A stretch of 9,181 nt of DNA from NCBI GenBank assembly GCA_002304735.1, contig DBIU01000032.1, positions 212-9,392 of the forward strand, in the 5' to 3' direction. The stretch is from Ruminococcaceae bacterium UBA794 (GTDB lineage: Bacteria > Bacillota > Clostridia > Oscillospirales > Ruminococcaceae). Below are positions 1 through 5,188 of the stretch, in pieces. The notes beneath the pieces were generated by a model, which was not told the origin of the DNA, made no database searches, and worked only from the letters and a program-made list of their open reading frames with translations. Numbering within the stretch: position 1 is the first letter of the stretch; every line of letters starts with the position of its first letter. The position numbers were made by a program, and so were the translations under genes.

Positions 1-1040
1 ACCGCGTCAATCATACCCGCGTCCTCGGAAACGGGGATAAACGCGCCCGAAAGTCCTCCAACGTGCGAGGAAGCCATAACTCCGCCCTTTTTCACAGCGT
101 CGTTGAGCATAGCAAGGCAGGCTGTCGTGCCGTGCGCGCCGCAGCTTTCAAGTCCGATTTCCTCGAGAATATGAGCAACGGAGTCGCCGACGGCGGGAGT
201 GGGCGCGAGCGACAAATCGACGATACCGAACGGCACGCCGAGCCGCTTTGACGCTTCCGTGCCGACAAGCTGACCCATTCTTGTAATTTTGAACGCGGTT
301 TTCTTGATAACGTCGGCAATCTGCGACATATTAGCTTCCGGGTGCTTTCTGACAGCGGCTCTGACTACGCCGGGACCCGAAACTCCGACGTTAATCTCGC
401 AGTCGTACTCGCCGACGCCGTGGAACGCGCCCGCCATAAACGGGTTATCCTCGGGAGCGTTGCAGAAAACGACGATTTTTGCCGCGCCGAAGCAGTGATT
501 GTCGGCGGTTTTTTCGGAAGCCTCGCGGACGATTTTACCCATCATCGCCACCGCGTCCATATTAATTCCCGCCTTTGTCGAGCCGATATTAACGGACGAG
601 CAGACGTTCGACGTGCAGGCGAGCGCTTCGGGAATACTCTCGATAAGCTCCCTGTCGCCGCCCGAAAATCCCTTGTGAACGAGCGCGGAATAGCCGCCAA
701 TGTAGTTAACGCCCGTACCCTCGGCAACGCGCTGAAGCGTTTTCGCGTAAAGGACGGGGCTTTGACCGCGCGCGGAAGAAGCCGCGGAAACAATCGCAAT
801 CGGCGTTACGGAAATTCTCTTGTTGATAATCGGGATACCGTATTGTTTCTCGATATCCTCGCCCGTTTTAACGAGATTTTCAGCCTTTCGCATCATTTTC
901 TCGTAAATTTTATCGCAGGCGGATTTCGCGTCGTCGGAAATGCAGTCGAGAAGCGAAATTCCCATAGTAATTGTTCTGATATCAAGATTTTCTTCCTGAA
1001 TCATCTTGATAGTTTCCAGAATATCTCCTGTATTAAGCAA
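1..1040 (-). CDS. PFL family protein (DUF711/UPF0210), 3' end outside window
   Basis: 346 codons of a PFL (DUF711, UPF0210) protein are present. The family is usually about 450 residues, so roughly the last 100 are missing beyond position 1. It is named for distant similarity to the pyruvate formate-lyase/glycyl-radical fold, and its biochemical role is not established. The reading frame is open from 1040 to the window edge and gives family-typical segments: LNTGDILETIKMIQEENL at the start, SSVNIGSTKAGINMDAVA near residues 148-165, and GGLSGAFIPVSEDAGMIDAV at the edge. The start is TTG at 1038-1040. It has GGAGTG 6 nt upstream, and the family start aligns with it; no ATG lies closer. It follows the ACT-domain gene after an 18-nt gap and is surely cotranscribed. 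The ACT-PFL pair is common in Firmicutes, and the ACT protein is thought to be its amino-acid-sensing partner (inference). Confidence 0.9.
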   Translation of the reverse strand, partial: MLNTGDILETIKMIQEENLDIRTITMGISLLDCISDDAKSACDKIYEKMMRKAENLVKTGEDIEKQYGIPIINKRISVTPIAIVSAASSARGQSPVLYAKTLQRVAEGTGVNYIGGYSALVHKGFSGGDRELIESIPEALACTSNVCSSVNIGSTKAGINMDAVAMMGKIVREASEKTADNHCFGAAKIVVFCNAPEDNPFMAGAFHGVGEYDCEINVGVSGPGVVRAAVRKHPEANMSQIADVIKKTAFKITRMGQLVGTEASKRLGVPFGIVDLSLAPTPAVGDSVAHILEEIGLESCGAHGTTACLAMLNDAVKKGGVMASSHVGGLSGAFIPVSEDAGMIDA

Positions 1041-1046
1041 AAAAAA

Positions 1047-1053
1047 CACTCCT
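1047..1053 (-). promoter_or_regulatory. Shine-Dalgarno that fixes the TTG start of the PFL gene
   Basis: On the minus strand this reads AGGAGTG, followed by six T residues and then TTG CTT AAT ACA. No other start codon in the frame has a ribosome site nearby. It lies in the 18-nt gap after the ACT gene, so the two genes are close but not translationally overlapped. Confidence 0.8.
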
Positions 1054-1058
1054 ATCCG

Positions 1059-1328
1059 TCAGATTTTATGCATCGAGTTGAAAATATCCTCGTGCATAAC
1101 GTGAATTTGCAGGCCCATTTCATCGCCCGCCTTTTTAAGCTCGTCGGCGAACTCGGAGAAACCCACGCTAAGCTCGGAAATCTCAATAAGCATAGTCATT
1201 GCGAACAAATCCTGCATAACCGTCTGCGTAACGTCCATAACGTTTGCGCGGTGCGCGGCGCAAATCGCCGTCACCTTTGCCAGTATTCCCACAGTATCCT
1301 TACCGATAACAGCCACAACAGCTCTCAT
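1059..1328 (-). CDS. ACT domain-containing protein (UPF0237 family)
   Basis: This is an 89-residue stand-alone ACT domain protein of the UPF0237 type, the usual length for the family. It starts MRAVVAVIGKDTVGILAKV, a typical first ACT strand and the Gly/Asp-rich turn that binds small ligands in this fold. The second half (ISELSVGFSEFADELKKAGDEMGLQIHVMHEDIF) matches the helix and last strand, ending in the family-like HEDIF motif. ACT domains bind amino acids or similar effectors and act as regulatory modules in the cytoplasm. The start chosen is the ATG at 1326-1328, because GGAGG at 1336-1340 is 7 nt away. An ATG two codons upstream (1332-1334) is only 1 nt from it. A further in-frame ATG at 1391 would add 21 residues outside the domain and almost no leader. 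First gene of the ACT-PFL operon; it has its own promoter facing away from the Lrp gene. Confidence 0.92.
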   Translation of the reverse strand: MRAVVAVIGKDTVGILAKVTAICAAHRANVMDVTQTVMQDLFAMTMLIEISELSVGFSEFADELKKAGDEMGLQIHVMHEDIFNSMHKI

Positions 1329-1335
1329 TTTCATA

Positions 1336-1340
1336 CCTCC
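1336..1340 (-). promoter_or_regulatory. Shine-Dalgarno deciding the ACT gene start
   Basis: The minus strand reads GGAGG. It is 7 nt from the ATG at 1328 and 1 nt from the ATG at 1334, which favours the downstream ATG (MRAVVAV). Confidence 0.8.
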
Positions 1341-1400
1341 GCTGAAATTTTTTCCCGCGAAATCAACAAAACGCGTTTGCGCGGGCAACATACCTCTCTT

Positions 1401-1429
1401 ATTATACTATTTTTTTTTCAATTTGTAAA
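1401..1429 (-). promoter_or_regulatory. Sigma-A-type promoter for the ACT-PFL operon
   Basis: The minus strand reads TTTACA (1424-1429), a 17-nt spacer, then TATAAT (1401-1406). The -10 is perfect and the -35 has one mismatch from TTGACA. The expected transcription start is near 1394, giving a leader of about 65 nt to the ATG at 1328. It faces away from the Lrp promoter, and its -35 lies in the left arm of the inverted repeat at 1420-1446. Confidence 0.8.
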
Positions 1430-1446
1430 TAAGTTCTTTACAAATT
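1420..1446. repeat. Perfect 10-bp inverted repeat between divergent promoters (candidate operator)
   Basis: AATTTGTAAA (1420-1429) and TTTACAAATT (1437-1446) are exact reverse complements separated by 7 nt. The centre is at 1433. Each arm carries one of the two opposing -35 boxes (TTTACA) plus four further matching bases. A related half-site, ATTTGT, recurs at 1452-1457. Lrp/AsnC proteins often bind AT-rich palindromes in front of their own genes and divergent neighbours. The position makes it a good candidate operator for the regulator at 1517, but no binding motif specific to this regulator is known to me. Part of the symmetry follows from two identical -35 boxes facing each other. Confidence 0.6.
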
Positions 1447-1465
1447 TTTTGATTTGTGGTAAAAT
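1437..1465 (+). promoter_or_regulatory. Sigma-A-type promoter for the Lrp-aminotransferase operon
   Basis: TTTACA (1437-1442), a 17-nt spacer, then TAAAAT (1460-1465), with an extended -10 TG at 1457-1458 (TGGTAAAAT). The predicted start is near 1472, giving a leader of about 45 nt. A perfect TATAAT lies 5 nt further on (1465-1470), but the only good -35 would then be 22 nt away, so I prefer TAAAAT. The geometry mirrors the opposing promoter exactly around position 1433. Confidence 0.75.
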
Positions 1466-1516
1466 ATAATTGTTATGAGAATTTATCCTGTAAAAAGCTC
1501 TTGAAAGGGGATTAAT

Positions 1517-2002
1517 ATGAATAAAACGAAATTACTCGACGTATTGAGGCAGAACGCGCGCTTAACCAACGCGGAAATAGCGGCGATGCTCGGAGAAACG
1601 GAAGCCGACGTTGCGGCTGAGATAGCGCGGCTTGAGCGCGAGGGGATAATAATGGGCTACGCCGCGATTATCGACGAGGAAAAGGCGGACGACAACGCTG
1701 TAACGGCGATGATTGAGCTTAAGATGACGCCGATAAAGGACCGCGGGTTCGACGACCTCGCGCACACGATTATGTCTTACGAGGAAATAGACAGCGTTTT
1801 CCTGCTTTCGGGACCGTATGATTTGATGGTGACGATAAGCGGAACGAGCCTTAGAAACGTCGCGCTGTTTGTGAGCGAGCGCCTTGCGGTGCTTGACGGA
1901 GTTATTTCGACGACAACGCACTTCATTCTGCGCCGCTATAAGGAAAAACATCACATCTTCAACGAGGAGCAGTTTGACGAGCGCGATATGGTTAGTCCGT
2001 GA
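1517..2002 (+). CDS. Lrp/AsnC family transcriptional regulator
   Basis: This 161-residue protein has the two-part layout and the usual length (about 150-165) of Lrp/AsnC regulators. An N-terminal winged helix-turn-helix (about residues 4-50, with LTNAEIAAMLGETEADVAAE at 17-36 as the HTH core) is followed by a RAM/AsnC ligand-binding and oligomerisation domain (about 62-140). The RAM loop SGPYDLMVTISG (98-109) corresponds to the G-x-Y/F-D motif of the family, near the amino-acid effector site. Such proteins form dimers to octamers and control amino-acid metabolism genes in response to an amino acid, often including their own gene. The ATG at 1517 has GAAAGGGG 6 nt upstream. It sits 19 nt before an aminotransferase gene and is divergent from the ACT-PFL operon, so both are likely targets (inference). 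The effector cannot be told from sequence. Confidence 0.93.
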   Translation: MNKTKLLDVLRQNARLTNAEIAAMLGETEADVAAEIARLEREGIIMGYAAIIDEEKADDNAVTAMIELKMTPIKDRGFDDLAHTIMSYEEIDSVFLLSGPYDLMVTISGTSLRNVALFVSERLAVLDGVISTTTHFILRRYKEKHHIFNEEQFDERDMVSP

Positions 2003-2006
2003 CGGA

Positions 2007-2013
2007 AAGGGAG
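2007..2013 (+). promoter_or_regulatory. Shine-Dalgarno that fixes the TTG start of the aminotransferase
   Basis: AAGGGAG lies 8 nt before TTG at 2022-2024. An ATG at 2015 is only 1 nt away and runs into a stop after six codons (ATG AAT TTT GGA TTA CAA TAA), so it is not the start. The next in-frame ATG (residue 14 of the protein) has no ribosome site and would remove conserved N-terminal residues. Confidence 0.75.
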
Positions 2014-2021
2014 TATGAATT

Positions 2022-3185
2022 TTGGATTACAATAAGCTCATTCCCGAGCGCATCAGCAGTATGCAGCCGTCGGGAATAAGACGATTTTTTGATATTGCGC
2101 AGAGCGTAAAGGGTGTAATTTCGCTGTCAATCGGCGAGCCCGACTTCAAAACGCCTTGGGAAGCGCGAAAAGAAGCTATCAATATTCTCGAGCGCGGAAA
2201 AACCGCATATACCGCGAACAGCGGACTTATGGAGCTGCGAAAAGCGGTAAGCGGCTATCTGAAAGGGTTTATCAGAACCGAATATCACCCGGAAAACGAG
2301 ATTATCATAACGGTCGGCGGAAGCGAAGCAATCGACCTTGCGGTTCGCGCGCTTATTGAGGACGGCGACGAGGTGCTTGTTCCCGAGCCGTCTTTCGTGT
2401 GCTACGCGCCGATTGTGAAGATGATGGGCGGAGTTCCCATTCCCATTGTAACGAAAGCCGAGGACAAATTCAGACTTACCCCTCAGGCGCTGAAAGAAAA
2501 AATCACGCCGCGGACGAAGCTTCTGTTTTTGCCTTATCCGAACAATCCCACGGGCGCGGTTATGAGAAAGTCCGATTTGCAGGCGATTGCGGATGTTCTC
2601 CGCGATACGAATATCATAGTCGCTTCGGACGAAATTTACGCGGAGATGACGTATAACGGCGAAAAGCACGTTTCTTTCGCGGAAATCGACGGAATGAAGG
2701 AGCGGACGCTTGTAATAAGCGGCTTCTCGAAAACATACGCTATGACGGGCTGGCGGCTCGGCTATGTGGCGGGCCCCGAGCCTATCATAAAGCAGATGCT
2801 GAAGCTTCATCAGTATTGCATAATGTCAAGCCCGACGGTAAGCCAGTACGCGGCGATTGCGGCTATTCAGAGATGCCGCGCGGACGTTGAGCATATGCTG
2901 TCGGAATACGATATGAGAAGGCGGCTTTGTGTAAAGAATTTCAACGATATGGGGCTTGAGTGCTTCGAGCCTGAGGGCGCGTTTTACGTTTTCCCGTGCA
3001 TAAAGTCAACGGGAATGTCGAGCGAGGAGTTCTGCCAAAAGCTTGTTTATGAACAGAAAGTCGCGGTAGTGCCGGGAAACGCGTTCGGCGAAAGCGGCGA
3101 GGGCTTTGTGAGGGTATCCTACGCGTATTCCGTCGCGCACCTCGAGTCTGCGTTCGCAAGGATACGCGAGTTCATCAAGAAGTGA
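2022..3185 (+). CDS. PLP-dependent aminotransferase, class I/II (fold type I)
   Basis: This 387-residue protein is full length for a class I (subgroup I-gamma type) aminotransferase. Such enzymes move an amino group between an amino acid and a 2-oxo acid in the cytoplasm. The key residues are all present: GEPDF near 38-42 (substrate loop), Asn175 in NNPTG, Asp203 and Tyr206 in SDEIY (pyridine nitrogen and O3' contacts), the PLP-binding Lys237 in SGFSKTYAMTGWRLGY, and Arg364 in FVRVSYA for the substrate carboxylate. I cannot assign the substrate. Aspartate, alanine, aromatic or branched-chain acids are all possible in this subgroup, and the MalY/PatB type is less likely. It is the second gene of the Lrp operon, with a 19-nt gap. 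Its stop overlaps the 3' end of the convergent minus-strand gene by 11 bp. The start is TTG, chosen from the ribosome site. Confidence 0.93.
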   Translation: MDYNKLIPERISSMQPSGIRRFFDIAQSVKGVISLSIGEPDFKTPWEARKEAINILERGKTAYTANSGLMELRKAVSGYLKGFIRTEYHPENEIIITVGGSEAIDLAVRALIEDGDEVLVPEPSFVCYAPIVKMMGGVPIPIVTKAEDKFRLTPQALKEKITPRTKLLFLPYPNNPTGAVMRKSDLQAIADVLRDTNIIVASDEIYAEMTYNGEKHVSFAEIDGMKERTLVISGFSKTYAMTGWRLGYVAGPEPIIKQMLKLHQYCIMSSPTVSQYAAIAAIQRCRADVEHMLSEYDMRRRLCVKNFNDMGLECFEPEGAFYVFPCIKSTGMSSEEFCQKLVYEQKVAVVPGNAFGESGEGFVRVSYAYSVAHLESAFARIREFIKK

Positions 3186-3726
3186 GATTTTGCCTTTTGA
3201 GCCTTTCAACGACCTCGTTGATGTCAAAAGTAGAGCTTCTCGAAGAATAATTTTGTGAAAAGGCGCTCGTGCCCGCGGCACCGAGCGTTCTTTTTCTTGA
3301 ATTTTTTTCTTCTTTTTTCTTATTAATATAAGTAGGTTTGTTGTTTTCGGGCTGAACCTCTTGTTGATTTCGGGCAATATCGCCTGCTGATTGTTGGTTA
3401 TTTTGATAGTTAACGCCTTGAAGCTCGTCATAAAAATTCAGCGTAATAACCGAGAATTTAGTGTTCGCGGTGATTGTTATTTCGCCTGTGGACTTCAGAT
3501 TGTTCAGAGCGGTTCTTGCTTGTTGAACAGAAATATGATTGTTTGCTGCAAGCGCGGCGACCGTGACGGCGATTTGACCTCTTTTAAGCGTAATTCCAAG
3601 GTATTCGCGCTCGGTCCACTCCGCGCGGAGAAGCAAGTCAAAATACACAAGACGAGTATTATTGTTCGCGTACCAGCGCCAGTTCAGCAGATTTCGCGGG
3701 AGCTTTATAAAGCCTTGATTAGTCAT
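3175..3726 (-). CDS. Phage-type replication/HTH protein, solitary
   Basis: This 183-residue protein resembles small Firmicutes phage proteins annotated as replisome organiser or DnaD-like N-terminal proteins. It opens NQGFIKLPRNLLNWRWYANN, followed by LVYFDLLLRAEWTEREYLGI and KRGQIAVTVAALAANNHISV, a winged-helix core over about residues 1-100 ending in TGEITITANTKFSVITL. A low-complexity linker rich in N, Q, K and E follows (about 105-147). A short C-terminal helix-like tail, STFDINEVVERLKRQN (165-180), may be a partner-binding peptide (inference). Such proteins bind DNA at phage or plasmid origins and recruit helicase. No DnaD C-terminal domain or helicase loader is next to it. The start is ATG 3726 with AGGAAG 7 nt upstream; a GTG at 3744 lacks spacing. 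It is convergent with the aminotransferase and overlaps it by 11 bp. By hand count, G+C in 3301-3480 is 63/180 (35%), well below neighbours, though the linker contributes. It is intact, with no frameshift. Confidence 0.75.
   Translation of the reverse strand: MTNQGFIKLPRNLLNWRWYANNNTRLVYFDLLLRAEWTEREYLGITLKRGQIAVTVAALAANNHISVQQARTALNNLKSTGEITITANTKFSVITLNFYDELQGVNYQNNQQSAGDIARNQQEVQPENNKPTYINKKKEEKNSRKRTLGAAGTSAFSQNYSSRSSTFDINEVVERLKRQNLTS
3194..3230. repeat. Nested inverted repeat just after the aminotransferase stop
   Basis: The outer arms CTTTTGA (3194-3200) and TCAAAAG (3224-3230) enclose the inner arms TCAACGA (3206-3212) and TCGTTGA (3215-3221). Both pairs are perfect 7-bp complements, separated by a 5/2-nt internal loop. 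Neither side is followed by a T-run, so it is not a classic terminator. It could protect the 3' end of the aminotransferase mRNA or help termination (inference). It also encodes the C-terminal tail of the opposite gene. Confidence 0.45.
3264..3300 (+). terminator. Intrinsic terminator of the Lrp-aminotransferase operon
   Basis: CGCTCGTGCC (3264-3273) pairs with GGCA-C-CGAGCG (3277-3287). This is a 10-bp GC-rich stem with a 3-nt loop and one bulged C at 3281. A T-rich tail, TTCTTTTTCTTG, follows directly, with more T-runs after it. It lies about 80 nt past the aminotransferase stop, inside the coding sequence of the opposite gene, where the T-tract is the complement of its Lys-rich codons. Confidence 0.75.
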
Positions 3727-3754
3727 AACAGCACTTCCTTTCACACATTATTCT

Positions 3755-3783
3755 ATAATAGGAACAGCTGCAAAAAACTGCAA
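3755..3783 (-). promoter_or_regulatory. Promoter for the phage-type gene
   Basis: The minus strand reads TTGCAG (3778-3783), a 17-nt spacer, then TATTAT (3755-3760). The predicted start is near 3748, about 20 nt before the ATG at 3726. A second copy of the -35-like TTGCAG lies at 3768-3773, exactly 10 bp (one helical turn) away, and could be part of an operator. Confidence 0.55.
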
Positions 3784-3810
3784 TTTTTCATATTTTAAGG
3801 AGAAAATTGA

Positions 3811-4659
3811 ATGAAAGAAACACTATCGCTTGTGGCGAACGCGAAAATCAATCTATATCTTGATATCACAGGCAGGCGCGCGGACGGCTATCACCTGCTT
3901 GAAACGGTGATGCAGAGCGTTGATTTGAGCGATATTGTGACGGTTTCGCTCGGCGGCAGCGGAATTTCGGCATTTTGCACAAATCCTGATATACCACAAA
4001 ATGAGAAAAATATCTGCTATAAAGCGGCACGGCTGTTCTTCGAGCGAACGAACAGCGAACAGGGCGCGGAAATCCGCATAGAAAAGCGGATTCCCGACGG
4101 CGCGGGGCTTGGCGGCGGAAGCGCGGACGCTGCGGCTGTTCTTTCCGCGCTGAACACGCTGAGCGGGCTTCCTTTGCGGGCTGACGAGCTTTCGGAGCTT
4201 GCAGCAAAGGTAGGCGCGGACGTTCCGTTCTGCCTTGTCGGGGGAACGCGCGTCTGCAAGGGTATCGGAGACGCCGTTGAGCCCGCAAGCCCGCTTCCAA
4301 AGCGGTTTTATCTGATTGTGAAGCCAAACTTCCGCTGTCCCACGGGAGAAGCCTACGCGCGGTACGAAAGTTCGCCGATTGCTCCGAAGAATGGGCTTGA
4401 AGCCTTTTGCAAAGCGGGTTCGCGGTATTACGAGAAGCTTTACAACATCTTTGAGGAAATATACGCGGACGAACGGATTTTCGCGCTGAAAAATGCGCTC
4501 AAGAAAACGGGAGCGCTTAGCTCAAGCCTTACGGGAAGCGGCTCGGCGGTGTTTGGAGTATACGAAACCTCCGACGAAGCAATGCTCGCCGCAAAGTCGT
4601 TTCCGGAGCTGTTCACGGCGGTTGCTTCGCCCGTTGAAAGCGGCTTGCAAACAATATAG
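3811..4659 (+). CDS. ispE: 4-diphosphocytidyl-2-C-methyl-D-erythritol kinase
   Basis: This enzyme uses ATP to phosphorylate the 2-hydroxyl of CDP-methylerythritol, the fourth step of the MEP pathway to isopentenyl diphosphate. It implies that the cell makes isoprenoids (including undecaprenyl phosphate for its wall) by the non-mevalonate route. The 282-residue protein shows all GHMP-kinase landmarks: ANAKINLYLDITGRRADGYH (9-28) with the catalytic Lys12, the glycine-rich ATP loop PDGAGLGGGSADAA (95-108), the catalytic Asp137 in GADVPF, and the C-terminal motif TGSGSAVFG (241-249). The length is normal. The start is ATG with AAGGAG 8 nt upstream. The preceding gene is on the other strand, so ispE must be transcribed from the 84-bp gap or from inside that gene. 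I see TATAAT at 3754-3759 but no matching -35. Confidence 0.97.
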   Translation: MKETLSLVANAKINLYLDITGRRADGYHLLETVMQSVDLSDIVTVSLGGSGISAFCTNPDIPQNEKNICYKAARLFFERTNSEQGAEIRIEKRIPDGAGLGGGSADAAAVLSALNTLSGLPLRADELSELAAKVGADVPFCLVGGTRVCKGIGDAVEPASPLPKRFYLIVKPNFRCPTGEAYARYESSPIAPKNGLEAFCKAGSRYYEKLYNIFEEIYADERIFALKNALKKTGALSSSLTGSGSAVFGVYETSDEAMLAAKSFPELFTAVASPVESGLQTI

Positions 4660-4711
4660 TTGTGCAAAATGACGAAAACGCAAAAAAGTGCTGTTTTTTT
4701 CGCACGAAATG

Positions 4712-4720
4712 TGGTATAAT
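4712..4720 (+). promoter_or_regulatory. Extended -10 promoter for the Asp23/Gls24 gene
   Basis: TGGTATAAT gives a perfect -10 (4715-4720) with the extended TG at 4712-4713. The -35 region at 17 nt (TGTTTT, 4692-4697) is poor, which is usual for extended -10 promoters. The predicted start is near 4727, giving a leader of about 28 nt to the ATG at 4755. Confidence 0.7.
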
Positions 4721-4754
4721 AGAAAAAGAAATGTATTTGAAACGGAGGGAAATT

Positions 4755-5111
4755 ATGGTTACATTGCAAAATCACGTCGGTAAAATTTCTTTTTCCGCGA
4801 ATTTTTTCACCGAACTTATCGGAAACACGGTCACGAGCTGCTTCGGAGTAATCGCGATGAACGTGCGCGGCTTCCGCGAAACGCTCACTGCGGCGCTTCC
4901 CAATGCGAAAAAGCGAGAGTTTGCGCGCGGCGTAAAGGTCGATTACAAGGACGGCGCGCTGACGATAGACCTGCATATTTCGCTGATGTACGGCGTGAAC
5001 ATAAACGCGGTGTCGAAATCCATCATAAATAAGGTCGATTACACGGTGCGCCGCGCGACAGGTTTGGACGTCGAAAAAGTCAACGTTTTTGTGGACGCGA
5101 TTCGGGTGTAA
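4755..5111 (+). CDS. Asp23/Gls24 family envelope stress response protein (YloU-like)
   Basis: This 118-residue protein matches the Asp23/Gls24 (DUF322) family in length and pattern. It begins HVGKISFSANFFTELIGNTV (7-26), continues GVIAMNVRGF (31-40), and ends with the family-typical GALTIDLHISLMYGVNINAV (67-86) and GLDVEKVNVFVDAI (103-116). Members are small cytoplasmic, often membrane-associated proteins linked to cell-envelope homeostasis; the exact molecular job is unclear. There is no signal peptide or membrane segment. Its place directly before the FakA-like gene and recG matches B. subtilis yloU-yloV-recG, so it is probably the YloU orthologue (inference). The start is ATG 4755 with GGAGGG 5 nt upstream. 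An in-frame ATG at 4731 would add MYLKRREI but has no ribosome site and falls almost on the predicted transcript start. Confidence 0.92.
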   Translation: MVTLQNHVGKISFSANFFTELIGNTVTSCFGVIAMNVRGFRETLTAALPNAKKREFARGVKVDYKDGALTIDLHISLMYGVNINAVSKSIINKVDYTVRRATGLDVEKVNVFVDAIRV

Positions 5112-5188
5112 TTTTCGGTAATTTCGGGGGTATTTTCGGGGTATTTTCGGGAGTATTTTTCGAGGGTTATTTCGAGGGTATTTTCGTT
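5111..5188 (+). repeat. Degenerate 11-bp tandem repeats, about seven copies
   Basis: The unit is ATTTTCGGGGT. The copies are 5111-5120, 5121-5131, 5132-5142, 5143-5154, 5155-5168, 5169-5179 and 5180-5188, varying from 9 to 14 bp by changes in the T-run and G-run. The first copy begins on the last base of the Asp23 stop codon. Looser relatives appear further on (GGGTATTTTTGAGGGGT at 5288-5304 and ATTTTCGGGCG at 5364-5374). No function is evident. Slippage within T- and G-runs could explain the growth. Confidence 0.65.

Noticed and set aside
1389..1391. Longer ACT protein starting at ATG 1391
   Set aside because: It would add 21 residues outside the conserved domain, its ribosome-like GAGAGG is 1 nt from the ATG, and the predicted transcript starts only a few bases before it.
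342..1469. 375-codon open frame on the plus strand
   Set aside because: It is antisense to the PFL and ACT genes, whose minus-strand frames match known families. Its translation is rich in Arg, His and Asn with no recognisable domain and it has no ribosome site.
2127..2810. 227-codon open frame on the minus strand
   Set aside because: Shadow of the aminotransferase, which has all its catalytic motifs on the plus strand.
3754..3759. TATAAT on the plus strand as the -10 of ispE
   Set aside because: No acceptable -35 at 15-19 nt and no extended TG. It overlaps the better-supported minus-strand -10, so I did not call it a promoter.
3391..3798. 135-codon open frame on the plus strand before ispE
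   Set aside because: Antisense to the phage-type gene, whose sequence is recognisable. No ribosome site and low-complexity composition.
3866..4327. 153-codon minus-strand frame within ispE
   Set aside because: Shadow of ispE caused by GC-rich codons; Arg-rich with no domain.
4675..4706. Possible terminator after ispE (A-run, GTGC, T-run)
   Set aside because: The A-run and T-run could pair, but the GC part of the stem does not match, so the hairpin would be weak.
5111..5188. CRISPR array
   Set aside because: The unit is only about 11 bp, there are no unique spacers, and no cas genes are nearby. It is a degenerate tandem repeat.
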